Source of the DNA: Planotetraspora mira
Lineage (GTDB): Bacteria; Actinomycetota; Actinomycetes; Streptosporangiales; Streptosporangiaceae
Direction: 5' to 3'
Length of the DNA stretch: 64,000 bases
Assembly (NCBI RefSeq): GCF_016863275.1
Contig: NZ_BOOO01000004.1
Coordinates: 310,001-374,000, forward strand
This document shows, piece by piece, positions 16,515 to 25,359 of the stretch; position 1 is the first letter of the stretch; every line of letters starts with the position of its first letter. Both the position numbers and the translations under genes were made by a program. The notes below the pieces were generated by a model. It did no database searches. It saw only the letters and a program-made list of their open reading frames with translations, and was not told where the DNA came from.

Positions 16515-16548
16515 CCTGCCGTACGGCGCAGCCGAGCCGTACGGCAGG
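16515..16548 (-). terminator. 13-bp perfect hairpin between DUF3052 and peroxiredoxin genes
   Basis: CCTGCCGTACGGC (16515-16527) pairs perfectly with GCCGTACGGCAGG (16536-16548) across an 8-base loop. There is no long T run after it on the reverse strand, so it may act as an attenuator or an RNA-processing site instead of a full terminator. Confidence 0.55.
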
Positions 16549-16554
16549 GTCAGC

Positions 16555-16989
16555 TCAGCGGCGAGCCTTCGGGGCGACGAGCCGGGTCCCCGACCAGTCC
16601 CTGGCAGCACTCACACTGCTCGTCTGGGACAGTCCCGCGGTCGTCGCGTCCTCGCCGATGTCACTGGGCTCGACATGGCCGTCACGCCCCGCCTTCGGGG
16701 TCAGCAGCCAGATCTGGCCTCCGTCTGCGAGTGCGGTCATCGCGTCGCTGAGGGCGTCGAACAGATCACCGTCCTCATCGCGCCACCACAGCAGCACGAC
16801 GTCGACGACGTCCTCGTAGTCCTCATCGACCATCTCGTTGCCGGTCAGCTCCTCGATGGACTGGCGCAGCGCCTCGTCGCTGTCCTCGTCCCAGCCGACT
16901 TCCTGCACCACCTGACCGGCTTTGAGGCCGAGTCTTTCGGCCAGGCCGCGCTCGCCTTGCGCCTGACCCGCGGTCGCGCTCACGTTCAT
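16555..16989 (-). CDS. DUF3052 family protein
   Basis: A 144-residue actinobacterial protein of unknown function. Recognisable blocks are LAERLGLKAGQVVQEVGWDE, a very acidic centre (VDEDYEDVVDVVLLWWRDED) and GGQIWLLTPKAGRDGHVEPS. Position next to aceE and a peroxiredoxin is conserved in actinomycetes. It has no membrane segment or signal. The ATG at 16989 has a strong AGGAGGG site; the frame is open to 17046 but that start lacks one. Confidence 0.88.
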   Translation of the reverse strand: MNVSATAGQAQGERGLAERLGLKAGQVVQEVGWDEDSDEALRQSIEELTGNEMVDEDYEDVVDVVLLWWRDEDGDLFDALSDAMTALADGGQIWLLTPKAGRDGHVEPSDIGEDATTAGLSQTSSVSAARDWSGTRLVAPKARR

Positions 16990-17121
16990 CCCTCCTGCTT
17001 GGGTGACCCCGCTCTTTTGTGCGGTCGTCCGGCTCCGGAGAGCCATGCTTCGGCACAGTCCACACGCTGTGACCCATCGTCGTCAACGGTCGCCACGGCC
17101 GGTGACCCGCACCGTTATCTG

Positions 17122-17529
17122 TTAATTGGACAAAAACGACAAACGAACACGCCTGTTCGGGTTGTCCACGTTGAGATCGATCACGGCGACCGACTGCCAC
17201 GTCCCCAGAGCGAGCCTTCCGCCCAGCACGGGAACCGTCGCATACGGCGGAATGAACGCGGGCATGACATGTGATCGCCCATGCCCCCGAGATCCGTGCG
17301 CATGCCGCCAGCGGTCGTCGGCGGGAAGCAGATCACCGAGAGCGGCGAGCAGATCATCGTCACTGCCCGATCCGAGCTCGATCACCGCGATGCCCGCCGT
17401 CGCGTGCGGCACGAACACGTGCAGCAGCCCGTCTTCGCCGGACTCGCGCGCGAAATCCGCACACTCCTGGGTGATGTCGTGGACCCGCTCGCGCGAGCCG
17501 GTGCGCACCTGGATCTCCCTCGACTTCAC
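17122..17529 (-). CDS. YjbQ family protein (UPF0047)
   Basis: A 135-residue protein of the YjbQ family, small trimeric beta-sandwich proteins reported to have weak thiamine phosphate synthase activity. Conserved residues are visible: VFVPHATAGIAVIE near residues 40-53, HAHGSRGHGRSHVMPAFIPP (77-96) and LGTWQSVAVIDL near the C-terminus, where the His and Gln line the pocket. The start ATG at 17529 is followed downstream by DUF1918 oriented the same way. The true physiological role is not established. Confidence 0.85.
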   Translation of the reverse strand: MKSREIQVRTGSRERVHDITQECADFARESGEDGLLHVFVPHATAGIAVIELGSGSDDDLLAALGDLLPADDRWRHAHGSRGHGRSHVMPAFIPPYATVPVLGGRLALGTWQSVAVIDLNVDNPNRRVRLSFLSN

Positions 17530-17538
17530 AGCGTGATA

Positions 17539-17733
17539 CTACGATCCCCTCTGGCCTTGCTCGATCACAGCGTCGGGGCCCGGGAAGACCAGCGCCTGGT
17601 GCCCGTCCTCGAAGAGGACCACGAAGGGTGGCCCGCCACCAGACCCGCGCACTTCGATGATCTCGCCGCACTTGTCGTGCTCTCCGACGACGGCACCGTG
17701 CACCACGAGCCTGTCGCCAACGGTTGCGTGCAT
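17539..17733 (-). CDS. DUF1918 domain protein
   Basis: A 64-residue protein that is entirely a DUF1918 domain: VGDRLVVHGAVVGEHDKCGE at the N-terminus, then PPFVVLFEDGHQALVFPGPD. DUF1918 folds as a small SH3-like beta barrel and is widespread in actinobacteria without known function. ATG 17733 has AGGGAGGGG. The stop lies 9 bp before the YjbQ start, so the two are co-transcribed. It is divergent from aceE. Confidence 0.85.
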   Translation of the reverse strand: MHATVGDRLVVHGAVVGEHDKCGEIIEVRGSGGGPPFVVLFEDGHQALVFPGPDAVIEQGQRGS

Positions 17734-18185
17734 CTCGATCCCCTCCCTCTCTGAGCCTGATACGGCTATCGCCACCTGGAAAGAGGAGAAACCCCACCCT
17801 CTCGAGAGGAGGGGACAACACATACCAAAACGTTACGCTGCGGATATGGGCCCGGCCGCCGTCGCCGTCATGATCACAGCGGCCGCCCCCTCGACGCCTC
17901 TCCTGCCGTTCCGGGGACCCGCCGGCGCCGGGACGAAACGGCGGACGCCTCGCCCTGAAAATCTGCGAAAACCGGCATCCCGGACCGCCCGGCGACCCAC
18001 CGATGTTTACGCCACCAGAGAAGGGGCCCGTCAGCCATTTAGAGGGCGGTCCCGGGGGGAAGTACCCGACGGGAGTCGTATAGCGTCCACGGGCACGAGC
18101 CCCGCAGACGGCTTACATCGGCCCCACCGCACGGAGCAAGTGTGCGGTTTGCCAAAATCGTCCTACCATCGGTGGTCTAAGCCAT

Positions 18186-18216
18186 CCAAGCCCTGCTGCC
18201 AGCAGGGACATTTTGG
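18186..18216 (+). promoter_or_regulatory. Stem-loop in the aceE leader
   Basis: CCCTGC (18191-18196) pairs with GCAGGG (18202-18207) around TGCCA, extended outside by CCAA (18186-18189) with TTGG (18213-18216). A short inverted repeat, ACCA-TCGG-TGGT (18165-18176), lies just upstream. The rest of the 500-bp gap from 17734 shows no gene. The stem-loop sits immediately before a ribosome binding site and a short ORF, as in leader-mediated control. Confidence 0.4.
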
Positions 18217-18232
18217 TTACCGGGGAGTAGAG

Positions 18233-18334
18233 ATGCGCTTTCTGGACCGAAGAGCAAGGATGGAAGACCAAGAGGAGCGGCGATCCAGCAGGACGCACCC
18301 CCAGCCGGCAAGAGTTCAGCAAGATCCGACGTGA
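18233..18334 (+). CDS. Possible 33-residue leader ORF upstream of aceE
   Basis: GGGGAG (18222-18227) stands five bases before ATG 18233, a better ribosome binding site than that of aceE itself. The ORF encodes 33 residues rich in Arg, Gln and Glu and ends at TGA 18332-18334, 30 bp before the aceE GTG. It could couple or attenuate aceE translation. No homologue was recognised and it may be fortuitous. Confidence 0.35.
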   Translation: MRFLDRRARMEDQEERRSSRTHPQPARVQQDPT

Positions 18335-18364
18335 CCAATGTCCATTCTCGGAAGGCGAGACCCA

Positions 18365-21118
18365 GTGGCTTCCGGACGCCAGCGTTTCTCGATCATCAGC
18401 GACGGCCTACCCAGCCAGTTGCCTGATGTCGATCCGAGCGAGACCCAGGAATGGCTCGAATCGCTCGACAACGTCATCAAGACCGAGGGCCGCACCCGTG
18501 CCCGCTATCTGATGCTCCGCCTGCTGGAGCGCGCCCGTGAACACCAGGTCGGTGTCCCCGGCCTGCGCAGCACGGACTACATCAACACCATCCCGCCGGA
18601 GAAGGAACCGTGGTTCCCCGGCGACGAGCACGTCGAGCGCCGGATCCGGGCCTACATCCGGTGGAACGCGGCGGTCATGGTGAGCCGCGCCAACGCGCAC
18701 ACCAACGTCGGCGGCCACATCGCCACCTACGCCTCCGCGGCGTCGCTGTACGAGGTGGGCTTCAACCACTTCTTCCGCGGCAAGGACCACGGCGAGTCGG
18801 GCGACCAGGTCTTCATCCAGGGTCACGCGGCGCCGGGCATCTACGCCCGCTCCTTCCTGGAGGGCCGCCTGTCGGCGACCGACCTCGATGCGTTCCGGCA
18901 GGAGTTGTCGCACGGCTTCCACGGCCTGCCCTCCTACCCGCACCCCCGCCTGATGCAGGACTTCTGGGAGTTCCCCACGGTGTCCATGGGCCTCGGCCCG
19001 CTCGCCGCGATCTACCAGGCGCGGTTCAACCGCTACCTGCTCAGCCGCAAGATCAAGGACACCAGCCGCAGCCATGTCTGGTGCTTCCTCGGCGACGGCG
19101 AGATGGACGAGCCTGAGTCGCTCGGTCCCATCGGGGTCGCCTCGCGTGAGGAGCTCGACAACCTCACCTTCGTGATCAACTGCAACCTCCAGCGGCTCGA
19201 CGGCCCGGTGCGCGGCAACGGCAAGATCATCCAGGAGCTGGAGTCGTACTTCCGCGGCGCGGGCTGGAACGTCATCAAGGTCGTCTGGGGCCGCGACTGG
19301 GACCCGCTGCTCGCGGCGGACGTCGACGGTGTGCTGGTCAACCAGATGAACACCACCCCTGACGGGCAGTTCCAGACCTACTCGGTCGAGTCGGGCGGCT
19401 ACATCCGGGACAACTTCTTCGGCGGCGACCCCCGGCTGCGCAAGATGGTCGAGCACATGTCGGACGACGACATCCGCAAGCTGTCGCGCGGCGGCCACGA
19501 CTACCGCAAGGTCTACGCGGCCTTCAAGGCGGCCCGCGAGCACGTCGGCCAGCCGACCGTCATCCTCGCCCAGACCATCAAGGGCTGGACGCTCGGCAAG
19601 GACTTCGAGGCGCGCAACGCCACGCACCAGATGAAGAAGATGAGCAAGGCGGAGCTCAAGGAGTTCCGCGACCGGCTCTACCTGCCGATCCCGGACAAGG
19701 ACCTCGAGGGCGACCTGCCGCCCTACTACCACCCGGGTCCGGACAACGAAGAGATCGCTTACATGAAGGAGCGCCGTGCCGCGCTCGGCGGGTTCCTGCC
19801 GAAGCGCGTAGTACGGGCCAAGCCGCTCAAGCTGCCCGGCGACGACGTCTACAAGCAGCTGTCCAAGGGCTCGGGCAAGCAGAACGTCGCGACCACGATG
19901 GCGTTCGTCCGCCTCCTGAAGGACCTCATGCGCGACAAGGAGATCGGCCACCGTTTCGTGCCGGTCATCCCCGACGAGGCGCGCACGTTCGGCGTGGACG
20001 CGATGTTCCCCACCGCCAAGATCTACTCTCCGCACGGGCAGACGTACGAGGCGGTCGACCGCGACCTCCTGCTGTCCTACAAGGAGTCGACCGAGGGTCA
20101 GATCCTCCACGAGGGCATCAGCGAGGCCGGCTCGATGGGGTCGGTGATGGCCGCGGGCAGTGCCTACGCCACCCACGGCGAGCACATGATCCCGGTCTAC
20201 ATCTTCTACTCGATGTTCGGGTTCCAGCGCACCGCCGACCAGATGTGGCAGCTCGGTGACCAGATGGGCCGCGGCTTCCTGCTCGGCGCCACCGCGGGCC
20301 GCACGACGCTGAACGGTGAGGGCCTCCAGCACGAGGACGGCCACTCGCCGCTCATCGCCTCGACGAACCCCGCCGCCGTGTCGTACGACCCGGCGTGGGC
20401 GTTCGAGATCGCGCACATCGTCAAGGACGGTCTGCGGCGGATGTACGGGGACCAGCCCGAGAACGTCTTCTACTACCTCACCGTCTACAACGAGCCCTAC
20501 CAGCAGCCGGCCCAGCCGGCCGACCTCGACGTCGAGGGTGTGCTCAAGGGTCTCTACCTCTTCGCTCCCGCGACGGGTGACGGGCCGAAGGCGAACATCG
20601 TCGCCTCGGGCGTCGCCGGGCCGTGGGCGCTGGAGGCGCAGCGCCTGCTGGCCGACGACTGGGGCGTCTCGGCGGCCGTGTGGTCGGCCACGTCGTGGTC
20701 GGAGCTGCGCAGGGACGCCCTCGCGGTCGATGAGCACAACCTGCTCAACCCCGAGGCCGAGCAGCGCATCCCGTACGTGACGAGCAAGCTGGCCGGCGTG
20801 CCGGGGCCGCTCGTGGGCGTCAGCGACTACATGCGTGCGGTTCCCGACCAGATCGCGCAGTGGGTGCCGGGAGACTGGTCCTCGCTGGGCACCGACGGCT
20901 TCGGCCTGTCGGACACCCGGTCGGCACTGCGCCGCCACTTCCACGTGGACGCGGCCTCGATCACGCTGGCGGTGCTGACCCAGCTGGTCAAGCGTGGCGA
21001 GATGAAGCAGGAAGTGCTTCAGGAGGCCGTCGCCCGCTACCACCTCAAGAACGGCGTGACCGAGGTGGTCGGCCACCCGACTCCGGAGACCAACGACACC
21101 CAGTCGATGGGCGTCTGA
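18365..21118 (+). CDS. aceE: Pyruvate dehydrogenase E1 component, homodimeric type
   Basis: Thiamine-diphosphate enzyme that decarboxylates pyruvate and acetylates the lipoyl domain of E2, linking glycolysis to acetyl-CoA. 917 residues, the normal length for Ace[15 protein letters not shown]...[12 protein letters not shown] is the ThDP/Mg motif (GDG...N). [20 protein letters not shown] and the C-terminal transketolase-like domain are intact. GTG 18365 is chosen because GGAAGG lies nine bases upstream and residues from there match AceE N-termini; ATG 18338, nine codons earlier, has no binding site. Acetyl-CoA from this enzyme feeds the fab operon at 30.3 kb. Confidence 0.95.
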   Translation: MASGRQRFSIISDGLPSQLPDVDPSETQEWLESLDNVIKTEGRTRARYLMLRLLERAREHQVGVPGLRSTDYINTIPPEKEPWFPGDEHVERRIRAYIRWNAAVMVSRANAHTNVGGHIATYASAASLYEVGFNHFFRGKDHGESGDQVFIQGHAAPGIYARSFLEGRLSATDLDAFRQELSHGFHGLPSYPHPRLMQDFWEFPTVSMGLGPLAAIYQARFNRYLLSRKIKDTSRSHVWCFLGDGEMDEPESLGPIGVASREELDNLTFVINCNLQRLDGPVRGNGKIIQELESYFRGAGWNVIKVVWGRDWDPLLAADVDGVLVNQMNTTPDGQFQTYSVESGGYIRDNFFGGDPRLRKMVEHMSDDDIRKLSRGGHDYRKVYAAFKAAREHVGQPTVILAQTIKGWTLGKDFEARNATHQMKKMSKAELKEFRDRLYLPIPDKDLEGDLPPYYHPGPDNEEIAYMKERRAALGGFLPKRVVRAKPLKLPGDDVYKQLSKGSGKQNVATTMAFVRLLKDLMRDKEIGHRFVPVIPDEARTFGVDAMFPTAKIYSPHGQTYEAVDRDLLLSYKESTEGQILHEGISEAGSMGSVMAAGSAYATHGEHMIPVYIFYSMFGFQRTADQMWQLGDQMGRGFLLGATAGRTTLNGEGLQHEDGHSPLIASTNPAAVSYDPAWAFEIAHIVKDGLRRMYGDQPENVFYYLTVYNEPYQQPAQPADLDVEGVLKGLYLFAPATGDGPKANIVASGVAGPWALEAQRLLADDWGVSAAVWSATSWSELRRDALAVDEHNLLNPEAEQRIPYVTSKLAGVPGPLVGVSDYMRAVPDQIAQWVPGDWSSLGTDGFGLSDTRSALRRHFHVDAASITLAVLTQLVKRGEMKQEVLQEAVARYHLKNGVTEVVGHPTPETNDTQSMGV

Positions 21119-21143
21119 CCTCTCCGAGGGTTCACTCAGCAGT

Positions 21144-21178
21144 ACGGCTCCCGCCACGGCGGGGGCCGTTTCTGTTTT
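21144..21178 (+). terminator. Rho-independent terminator after aceE
   Basis: ACGGCTCCCGCC pairs with GGCGGGGGCCGT in a 12-bp stem with one G-T pair and a very short loop, followed by TTCTGTTTT. It begins 26 bp after the aceE stop. Confidence 0.8.
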
Positions 21179-21399
21179 GCGGGCCCGACGTACCGCGTCT
21201 TCTTCTTAGCCCGGCGTCATCCCGCGCCTGCGCGACGGGGCGTACCGCGCCGAAACGCGGGAGGGGCCGAACGCGGGAGGGGCCGTCCGATCGCCCTCTC
21301 GGCCCGGTGGCAGGTCGCCGTGGGGGGAAGTGCCGGAGGGGGAAGCACAGGAACGGGGTCCCGGCGGGCGATCGGACGGCCCAGGATCGCTTCAGCGGG

Positions 21400-21786
21400 T
21401 CAGGAACCCGCCTCGGCGAAGATCTGGACGAGGTTGCCCGACGTGTCCTGCACGTAGGCGAGGTCGGGCCCGTGGGCGTTGCCCACGACCTGGGAGACCA
21501 CCTTGCCGCCGAGAGACTCGACCCTCTCGCAGGTGGCGGTCACATCCGCCACGAGAACGGTGAAGACCGCGTGGCCCGGCCGCGAACCTCCGGTGCTGAA
21601 GACGCCGCCGCGGGCCTTCTCGTCATCGGAGTATCTGATGATCTGGTAGTCCACTCCCCCGGCCGCGGAATCCTCATCGATCTGGAACCGCCAGCCGAAC
21701 AGGTCGCCGTAGAAACGCCGCACGGCGGCCGGGTCGTCGCTCGCCACCTCGAACCACGCCACGGTGTTGATCGCAGGCACGCTCAT
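21400..21786 (-). CDS. VOC family (glyoxalase-like) protein
   Basis: A 128-residue vicinal-oxygen-chelate protein with two beta-alpha-beta-beta-beta halves. NTVAWFEVASDDPAAVRRFY opens the first half, and the second ends in GPDLAYVQDTSGNLVQIFAE, the usual D..GN...... closing strand with the metal-site Glu. Possible roles are glyoxalase, dioxygenase or antibiotic binding; no substrate can be assigned. ATG 21786 follows GGAGG. It sits downstream of the WYL regulator at 21907 on the same strand with a 120-bp gap and may be its target. Confidence 0.88.
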   Translation of the reverse strand: MSVPAINTVAWFEVASDDPAAVRRFYGDLFGWRFQIDEDSAAGGVDYQIIRYSDDEKARGGVFSTGGSRPGHAVFTVLVADVTATCERVESLGGKVVSQVVGNAHGPDLAYVQDTSGNLVQIFAEAGS

Positions 21787-21906
21787 GGGCGGCCTCCTCA
21801 CTGCTGTAGATGCTCCAAGCCGTCGGGATCAAGCTTCCCAGCGAGTGGCGACAACCCCCTGTCGGTGTTTCGGTCGGAGTTGTTTCCTCTGTTCGGTCCC
21901 GCCCTT

Positions 21907-22620
21907 TCAGTCCAGGGCGGGGTGCCGGACGATCATGTCGGAGAGATCGGACTCGAAGGTCTCCAGCGGACGGGCGGGCGCCCGTTGCCGGGTGAGCGCC
22001 GCGGCCATGATCCGGTCCAGCCGGAACACGCGGACGGCCTCTCTGAGCCTGCACCAGCCCACCAGATACCACGAGCCTGTGCGCCCGCCGACGAACATGC
22101 CGGGCTCGACCTGCCGCGCCGTCAGCGTGCCCTCGGCGTCGGCGTACTCGATCTCGAGGACGACACCCTGCAGGACGGCCTCCTCGACGACTCTCGTGAC
22201 CAGGCCGTCTCCCGGCCTCTCGGGCGTATCGGAGGTCATGATCTGCACGCGGCCCGCCAGTTGCCGCGCCCGGTCCCCCTCGTGACCGGGCATCGCGGCG
22301 ACGAGTTTGCGCAACGCGCTCCGGGCGTCGTCCGCGAACGGCTGCCGGTCGGCCCCGTTGAGCGCGATCGCGACGGCCACGGCCTCCGCGGGGGTGAAGT
22401 TGAGCGGGGGCAGCGACATGCTCTTGTCGAGCGCGTAGCCCCCCTTACGCCCCACCTCGGCGTAGACGGGGACCCCGGCCTGTTGCAGGGCCGCGATGTC
22501 CCGCTCGATGGTGCGCGAGCTGACCTCGAACCGGCGGGCGAGATCACGGGCGGACCTGCAGCGTGGGGAGATCGCCCGCAGGTCTTCGACGATCGCGTAG
22601 AGCCGGTCGGTACGGTTCAC
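21907..22620 (-). CDS. HTH-WYL transcriptional regulator (YafY-like)
   Basis: A 237-residue regulator: N-terminal HTH_11 winged helix (TDRLYAIVEDLRA, then RRFEVSSRTIERDIAALQQA, KGGYAL) and a C-terminal WYL ligand-binding domain (EIEYADAEGTLTARQVEP, GSWYLVGWCRLREAVRVFRL). WYL domains bind nucleic acid or nucleotide-like ligands. The frame opens at ATG 22650, but GTG 22620 gives the family N-terminus; neither has a good binding site. The VOC gene downstream is the probable regulated partner. Confidence 0.88.
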   Translation of the reverse strand: MNRTDRLYAIVEDLRAISPRCRSARDLARRFEVSSRTIERDIAALQQAGVPVYAEVGRKGGYALDKSMSLPPLNFTPAEAVAVAIALNGADRQPFADDARSALRKLVAAMPGHEGDRARQLAGRVQIMTSDTPERPGDGLVTRVVEEAVLQGVVLEIEYADAEGTLTARQVEPGMFVGGRTGSWYLVGWCRLREAVRVFRLDRIMAAALTRQRAPARPLETFESDLSDMIVRHPALD

Positions 22621-22690
22621 AGGCGAGACGGTAGGCCACCCCACCGACATTTACGGCGGCCGCGCGTCCCCCCGGGCCGCGCGGGTCCGG

Positions 22691-24721
22691 TCACCGCTGG
22701 ATCTCGATGTAGTCCACGTTGGGACCGCCGCCGGCCGTCGTGGCGGTGGCTCTGACCGTGTTCGTCCCGGCGTTCAGGTTGACGGTCAGCGTCCGGGTCT
22801 GCCAGGTGGTCCACGCTCCGGTGCCGTCGAAGGCCACGCCCGCGGCCGCCGTCGCGCCGTTGACGGCGATGTCCATGGGCCGGCCGGTGGTCGTGCCGTT
22901 GGCGTACCGCACCCTGAGCGTCGCCGCGCCCGCGGCCGCGGCGTTCACCGTCCACTGCACGTAGCTTCCCGCGGCGTTGTCGTAGTTCACGAAGCCGGTG
23001 CCGGAGAACCCGGCGTGGTTCGACTCGGCCACCCCGCGCGAGATGACGGCGTTCTCCGCCTCGTACCGCACGGCCCCCTGGCCCTCGGTGGCCCACGGCA
23101 CCTGGGGCGACCGGTAGAAGCCGATCCCCATGATCGTCCAGCGCGGCCCCTGGGCGCCCAGCCGCTGGCGGAAGGCCGTCCAGTTGTGCGTGGACCACGG
23201 AGACCAGCCGAGTTCGGCGATCGCCGGCAGCCGAGGGAAGGCCATGGACTCGATGTGGTCCTCGGTGACGACGGTCTCGGTCCACAGGGGCGCCTCGACG
23301 CCGAGCACGGCGGTCTCCGGAACTCCGCTGAGGTAGGTCCCGGGGTTCCACTCGTAGGCCGTCTGCACCTCGATGTAGCCCGCCCAGCTCTGCCCGGGCG
23401 TCGTCGCCGAGGTGTACTTCATGTCGAGGTACGCCTTGTTGGCCGGGGACATCACGACCTTCGCGCCCTTCGACACGGCGTTGGTCACCAGGGAGTCCGA
23501 GGTGGTCAGGCCCCAATACTGCGTGACGCGGCCCGGCGAGTGCTGCACGGCCGACGCGCCGATCTGGTGCCAGCCCATGACCGCCTTGCCGGTCGCGGCG
23601 ACGAGCGGCTGCGCCCGGTTCACGAAGGTCGCGTACTGGGACGCGGAGGTCGCGCTCGCCTCGTCACCCCCGATGTGCAGGTACGGCCCCGGCGTCATCG
23701 CCGCGAGTTCGCTCAGCACGTTCTGCGCGAAGGTGTAGGTCGTCTCCTTGGAGGTGCACAGCGAGCTGAAGCCGACGTCCGTGCCGGTGTAGAGGGCGGG
23801 CGCCACCCCGTTGCAGTTCAGCTCGGCGTACGACGCGAGGGCGGCGTTGGTGTGCCCGGGCATGTCGATCTCGGGCACGATCGTGATCTGCCGCTGCGCG
23901 GCGTAGGCGACGATGTCCTGGTACTGGGCCTTGGTGTAGTAGCCGCCCACCCCGCCGCCCACCTGGGTGCTGCCGCCGTACGTCGCGAGCCGGGGCCACG
24001 CGTCCACGACGATCCGCCAGCCCTGGTCGTCCGACAGGTGCAGGTGCAAATAGTTGATCTTGTAGAGGGCGATCCTGTCGATGTAGCGCTTGACCGTCGC
24101 CACCGGGTGGAAGTGCCTCGCGACGTCGAGCATGGTCCCCCGGTAGGCGAAGCGGGGGTAGTCCACGATCCGCCCTCCGGGCACCGTCCACGGGCCGGGG
24201 CGGACCGTCGTGCTCTCGACCTCGGCGGGGAGCAGCTGCCGGAGCGTCTGCACACCGTTGAACAGGCCGGTGACCGTCCGCGCCCGGATCACCACGGCGG
24301 CCGACGTCACGTCGAGTTGGTAGCCCTGCTGCCCCACGCTCGCGTCCGCGCCGCTGAGCAGGAGCGAGATGCCGCTCACGGGCGTACCCGTCCCCGCGGC
24401 GGAGACCGGCAGCGCGTAGCCCGTCGAGGGCCGCAGGATCCCGGCCAGGTAGGTCCCGACGTCGGCGGCCTGGGCGGATCCCGCCTCGGTGAGGATGCCG
24501 GCGCCGGCGGGCAGCGTGTAGGTCGTCCCGCTCGCCGGCTGGGCCGAGACGGGCGCGGGCACCACGTCGCCGAACGCCGCGGCGTCCGCCGGCTCGGCGC
24601 CGGTCAGCACGGCGACGCCCGCTCCGGCGGTGAGCAGCGCGGCCGTGAACGACACCATGGCGAGCCGGGCGAGCCGGGAGCCGCGCCCCGAGGCCCGATC
24701 GTGCCGTACGGCAGGCCTCAT
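22691..24721 (-). CDS. Secreted beta-N-acetylhexosaminidase (GH20) with C-terminal CBM
   Basis: Extracellular exo-hydrolase of 676 residues that releases GlcNAc from chitin oligomers or other glycans. A twin-arginine-free but basic signal peptide (RLARLAMVSFTAALLTAGAG, cleavage near ADAAA) is followed by a GH20b domain, then the TIM barrel beginning GGRIVDYPRFAYRGTMLDVA. The catalytic pair is in YLHIGGDEA (about residues 345-353). The last 130 residues, from YEAENAVISRGVAES, are a CBM6/35-type carbohydrate-binding module. ATG 24721 has GGAGG. An AT-rich palindromic element lies 30 bp upstream. It may work with the ROK kinase at 14.6 kb on aminosugars. Confidence 0.93.
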   Translation of the reverse strand: MRPAVRHDRASGRGSRLARLAMVSFTAALLTAGAGVAVLTGAEPADAAAFGDVVPAPVSAQPASGTTYTLPAGAGILTEAGSAQAADVGTYLAGILRPSTGYALPVSAAGTGTPVSGISLLLSGADASVGQQGYQLDVTSAAVVIRARTVTGLFNGVQTLRQLLPAEVESTTVRPGPWTVPGGRIVDYPRFAYRGTMLDVARHFHPVATVKRYIDRIALYKINYLHLHLSDDQGWRIVVDAWPRLATYGGSTQVGGGVGGYYTKAQYQDIVAYAAQRQITIVPEIDMPGHTNAALASYAELNCNGVAPALYTGTDVGFSSLCTSKETTYTFAQNVLSELAAMTPGPYLHIGGDEASATSASQYATFVNRAQPLVAATGKAVMGWHQIGASAVQHSPGRVTQYWGLTTSDSLVTNAVSKGAKVVMSPANKAYLDMKYTSATTPGQSWAGYIEVQTAYEWNPGTYLSGVPETAVLGVEAPLWTETVVTEDHIESMAFPRLPAIAELGWSPWSTHNWTAFRQRLGAQGPRWTIMGIGFYRSPQVPWATEGQGAVRYEAENAVISRGVAESNHAGFSGTGFVNYDNAAGSYVQWTVNAAAAGAATLRVRYANGTTTGRPMDIAVNGATAAAGVAFDGTGAWTTWQTRTLTVNLNAGTNTVRATATTAGGGPNVDYIEIQR

Positions 24722-24750
24722 GGCGTCCTCCACGAGCCGGAGTAAATAAT

Positions 24751-24767
24751 TAGTAAGCTTTACTTAC
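24751..24767 (-). promoter_or_regulatory. AT-rich palindromic element upstream of GH20 gene
   Basis: The sequence TAGTAAGCTTTACTTAC contains AGTAA and TTACT arms around a 3-base centre and sits in the only AT-rich patch of this neighbourhood. It resembles the TTAGTAAA-type sites bound by ROK or LacI regulators of sugar hydrolase genes in actinomycetes. The cognate regulator is not in the window. Confidence 0.45.
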
Positions 24768-24807
24768 AGATGAGGGAGCGTCAAGGATCGCGTGAAGCCG
24801 GAGATTC

Positions 24808-25266
24808 TCAGACTCCGACGGCGTTCGCGAGGTCCGCGAGACGGTCGGGCGCGGGCTCCGGATAACGCTCACGGGTGACTGCCGCCGACACGATCCGATC
24901 CAGGCGGAAGACCCGGACGTCGTCCCGCAGGCGGCACCACGCCACCAGGTACCAGTGGCCGCCCCTGCCGCCGAGGCAGATGCCGGGCTCGACGTCCCGG
25001 GACGTCACCGCGCCCCGCCCGTCGCCGTACTCGATCCGCAGGACCCGCCGTCCGAGCAGCGCCTGGTCGATCGACCGCTTGACCGACTCCAGCCCCGTGA
25101 TGGTGTATCCGCCGGGGTCGAGCCGGATGGGCACGCCCGCCTCACGCAGCCGCGCGACGTCCCGGATGACGGTGCGACTGCTCACTCCGAGGCGCGACGC
25201 CAGCTCGCGGGCGGAGAGCCGGCCGCCGGTGCGGAGCTCCTCCACCAGGGCGTCGCGGCGGTCCAT
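24808..25266 (-). CDS. Short HTH-WYL regulator
   Basis: A 152-residue protein: N-terminal HTH (LSARELASRLGVSSRTVIRD, VARLREAGVPI) and a compact WYL domain (LRIEYGDGRGAVTSRDVEPG, GHWYLVAWCRLRDDVRVFRL). It is shorter than usual WYL regulators (about 230-330 residues) because the linker and C-terminal extension are missing. The start ATG 25266 is clean. It is close to the GH20 gene on the same strand but transcribed ahead of it. Target unknown. Confidence 0.85.
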   Translation of the reverse strand: MDRRDALVEELRTGGRLSARELASRLGVSSRTVIRDVARLREAGVPIRLDPGGYTITGLESVKRSIDQALLGRRVLRIEYGDGRGAVTSRDVEPGICLGGRGGHWYLVAWCRLRDDVRVFRLDRIVSAAVTRERYPEPAPDRLADLANAVGV

Positions 25267-25359
25267 GATTCGAAGCTACGCCGACGAGCCCGGTGAAACC
25301 CCACGAAAACGTCTCACCCAGACGCCACACCACCATCACCCCGAGACGACCTCGCGACA

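Noticed and set aside
18407-21157. Long reverse-strand frame covering aceE
   Set aside because: It is antisense to a complete AceE with all ThDP motifs, and its translation is Val/Arg/Leu-rich low-quality sequence.
20860-22755. 631-codon forward frame across the aceE end, terminator and VOC/WYL genes
   Set aside because: It runs through a terminator hairpin and antisense to two well-supported genes; no domain is visible.
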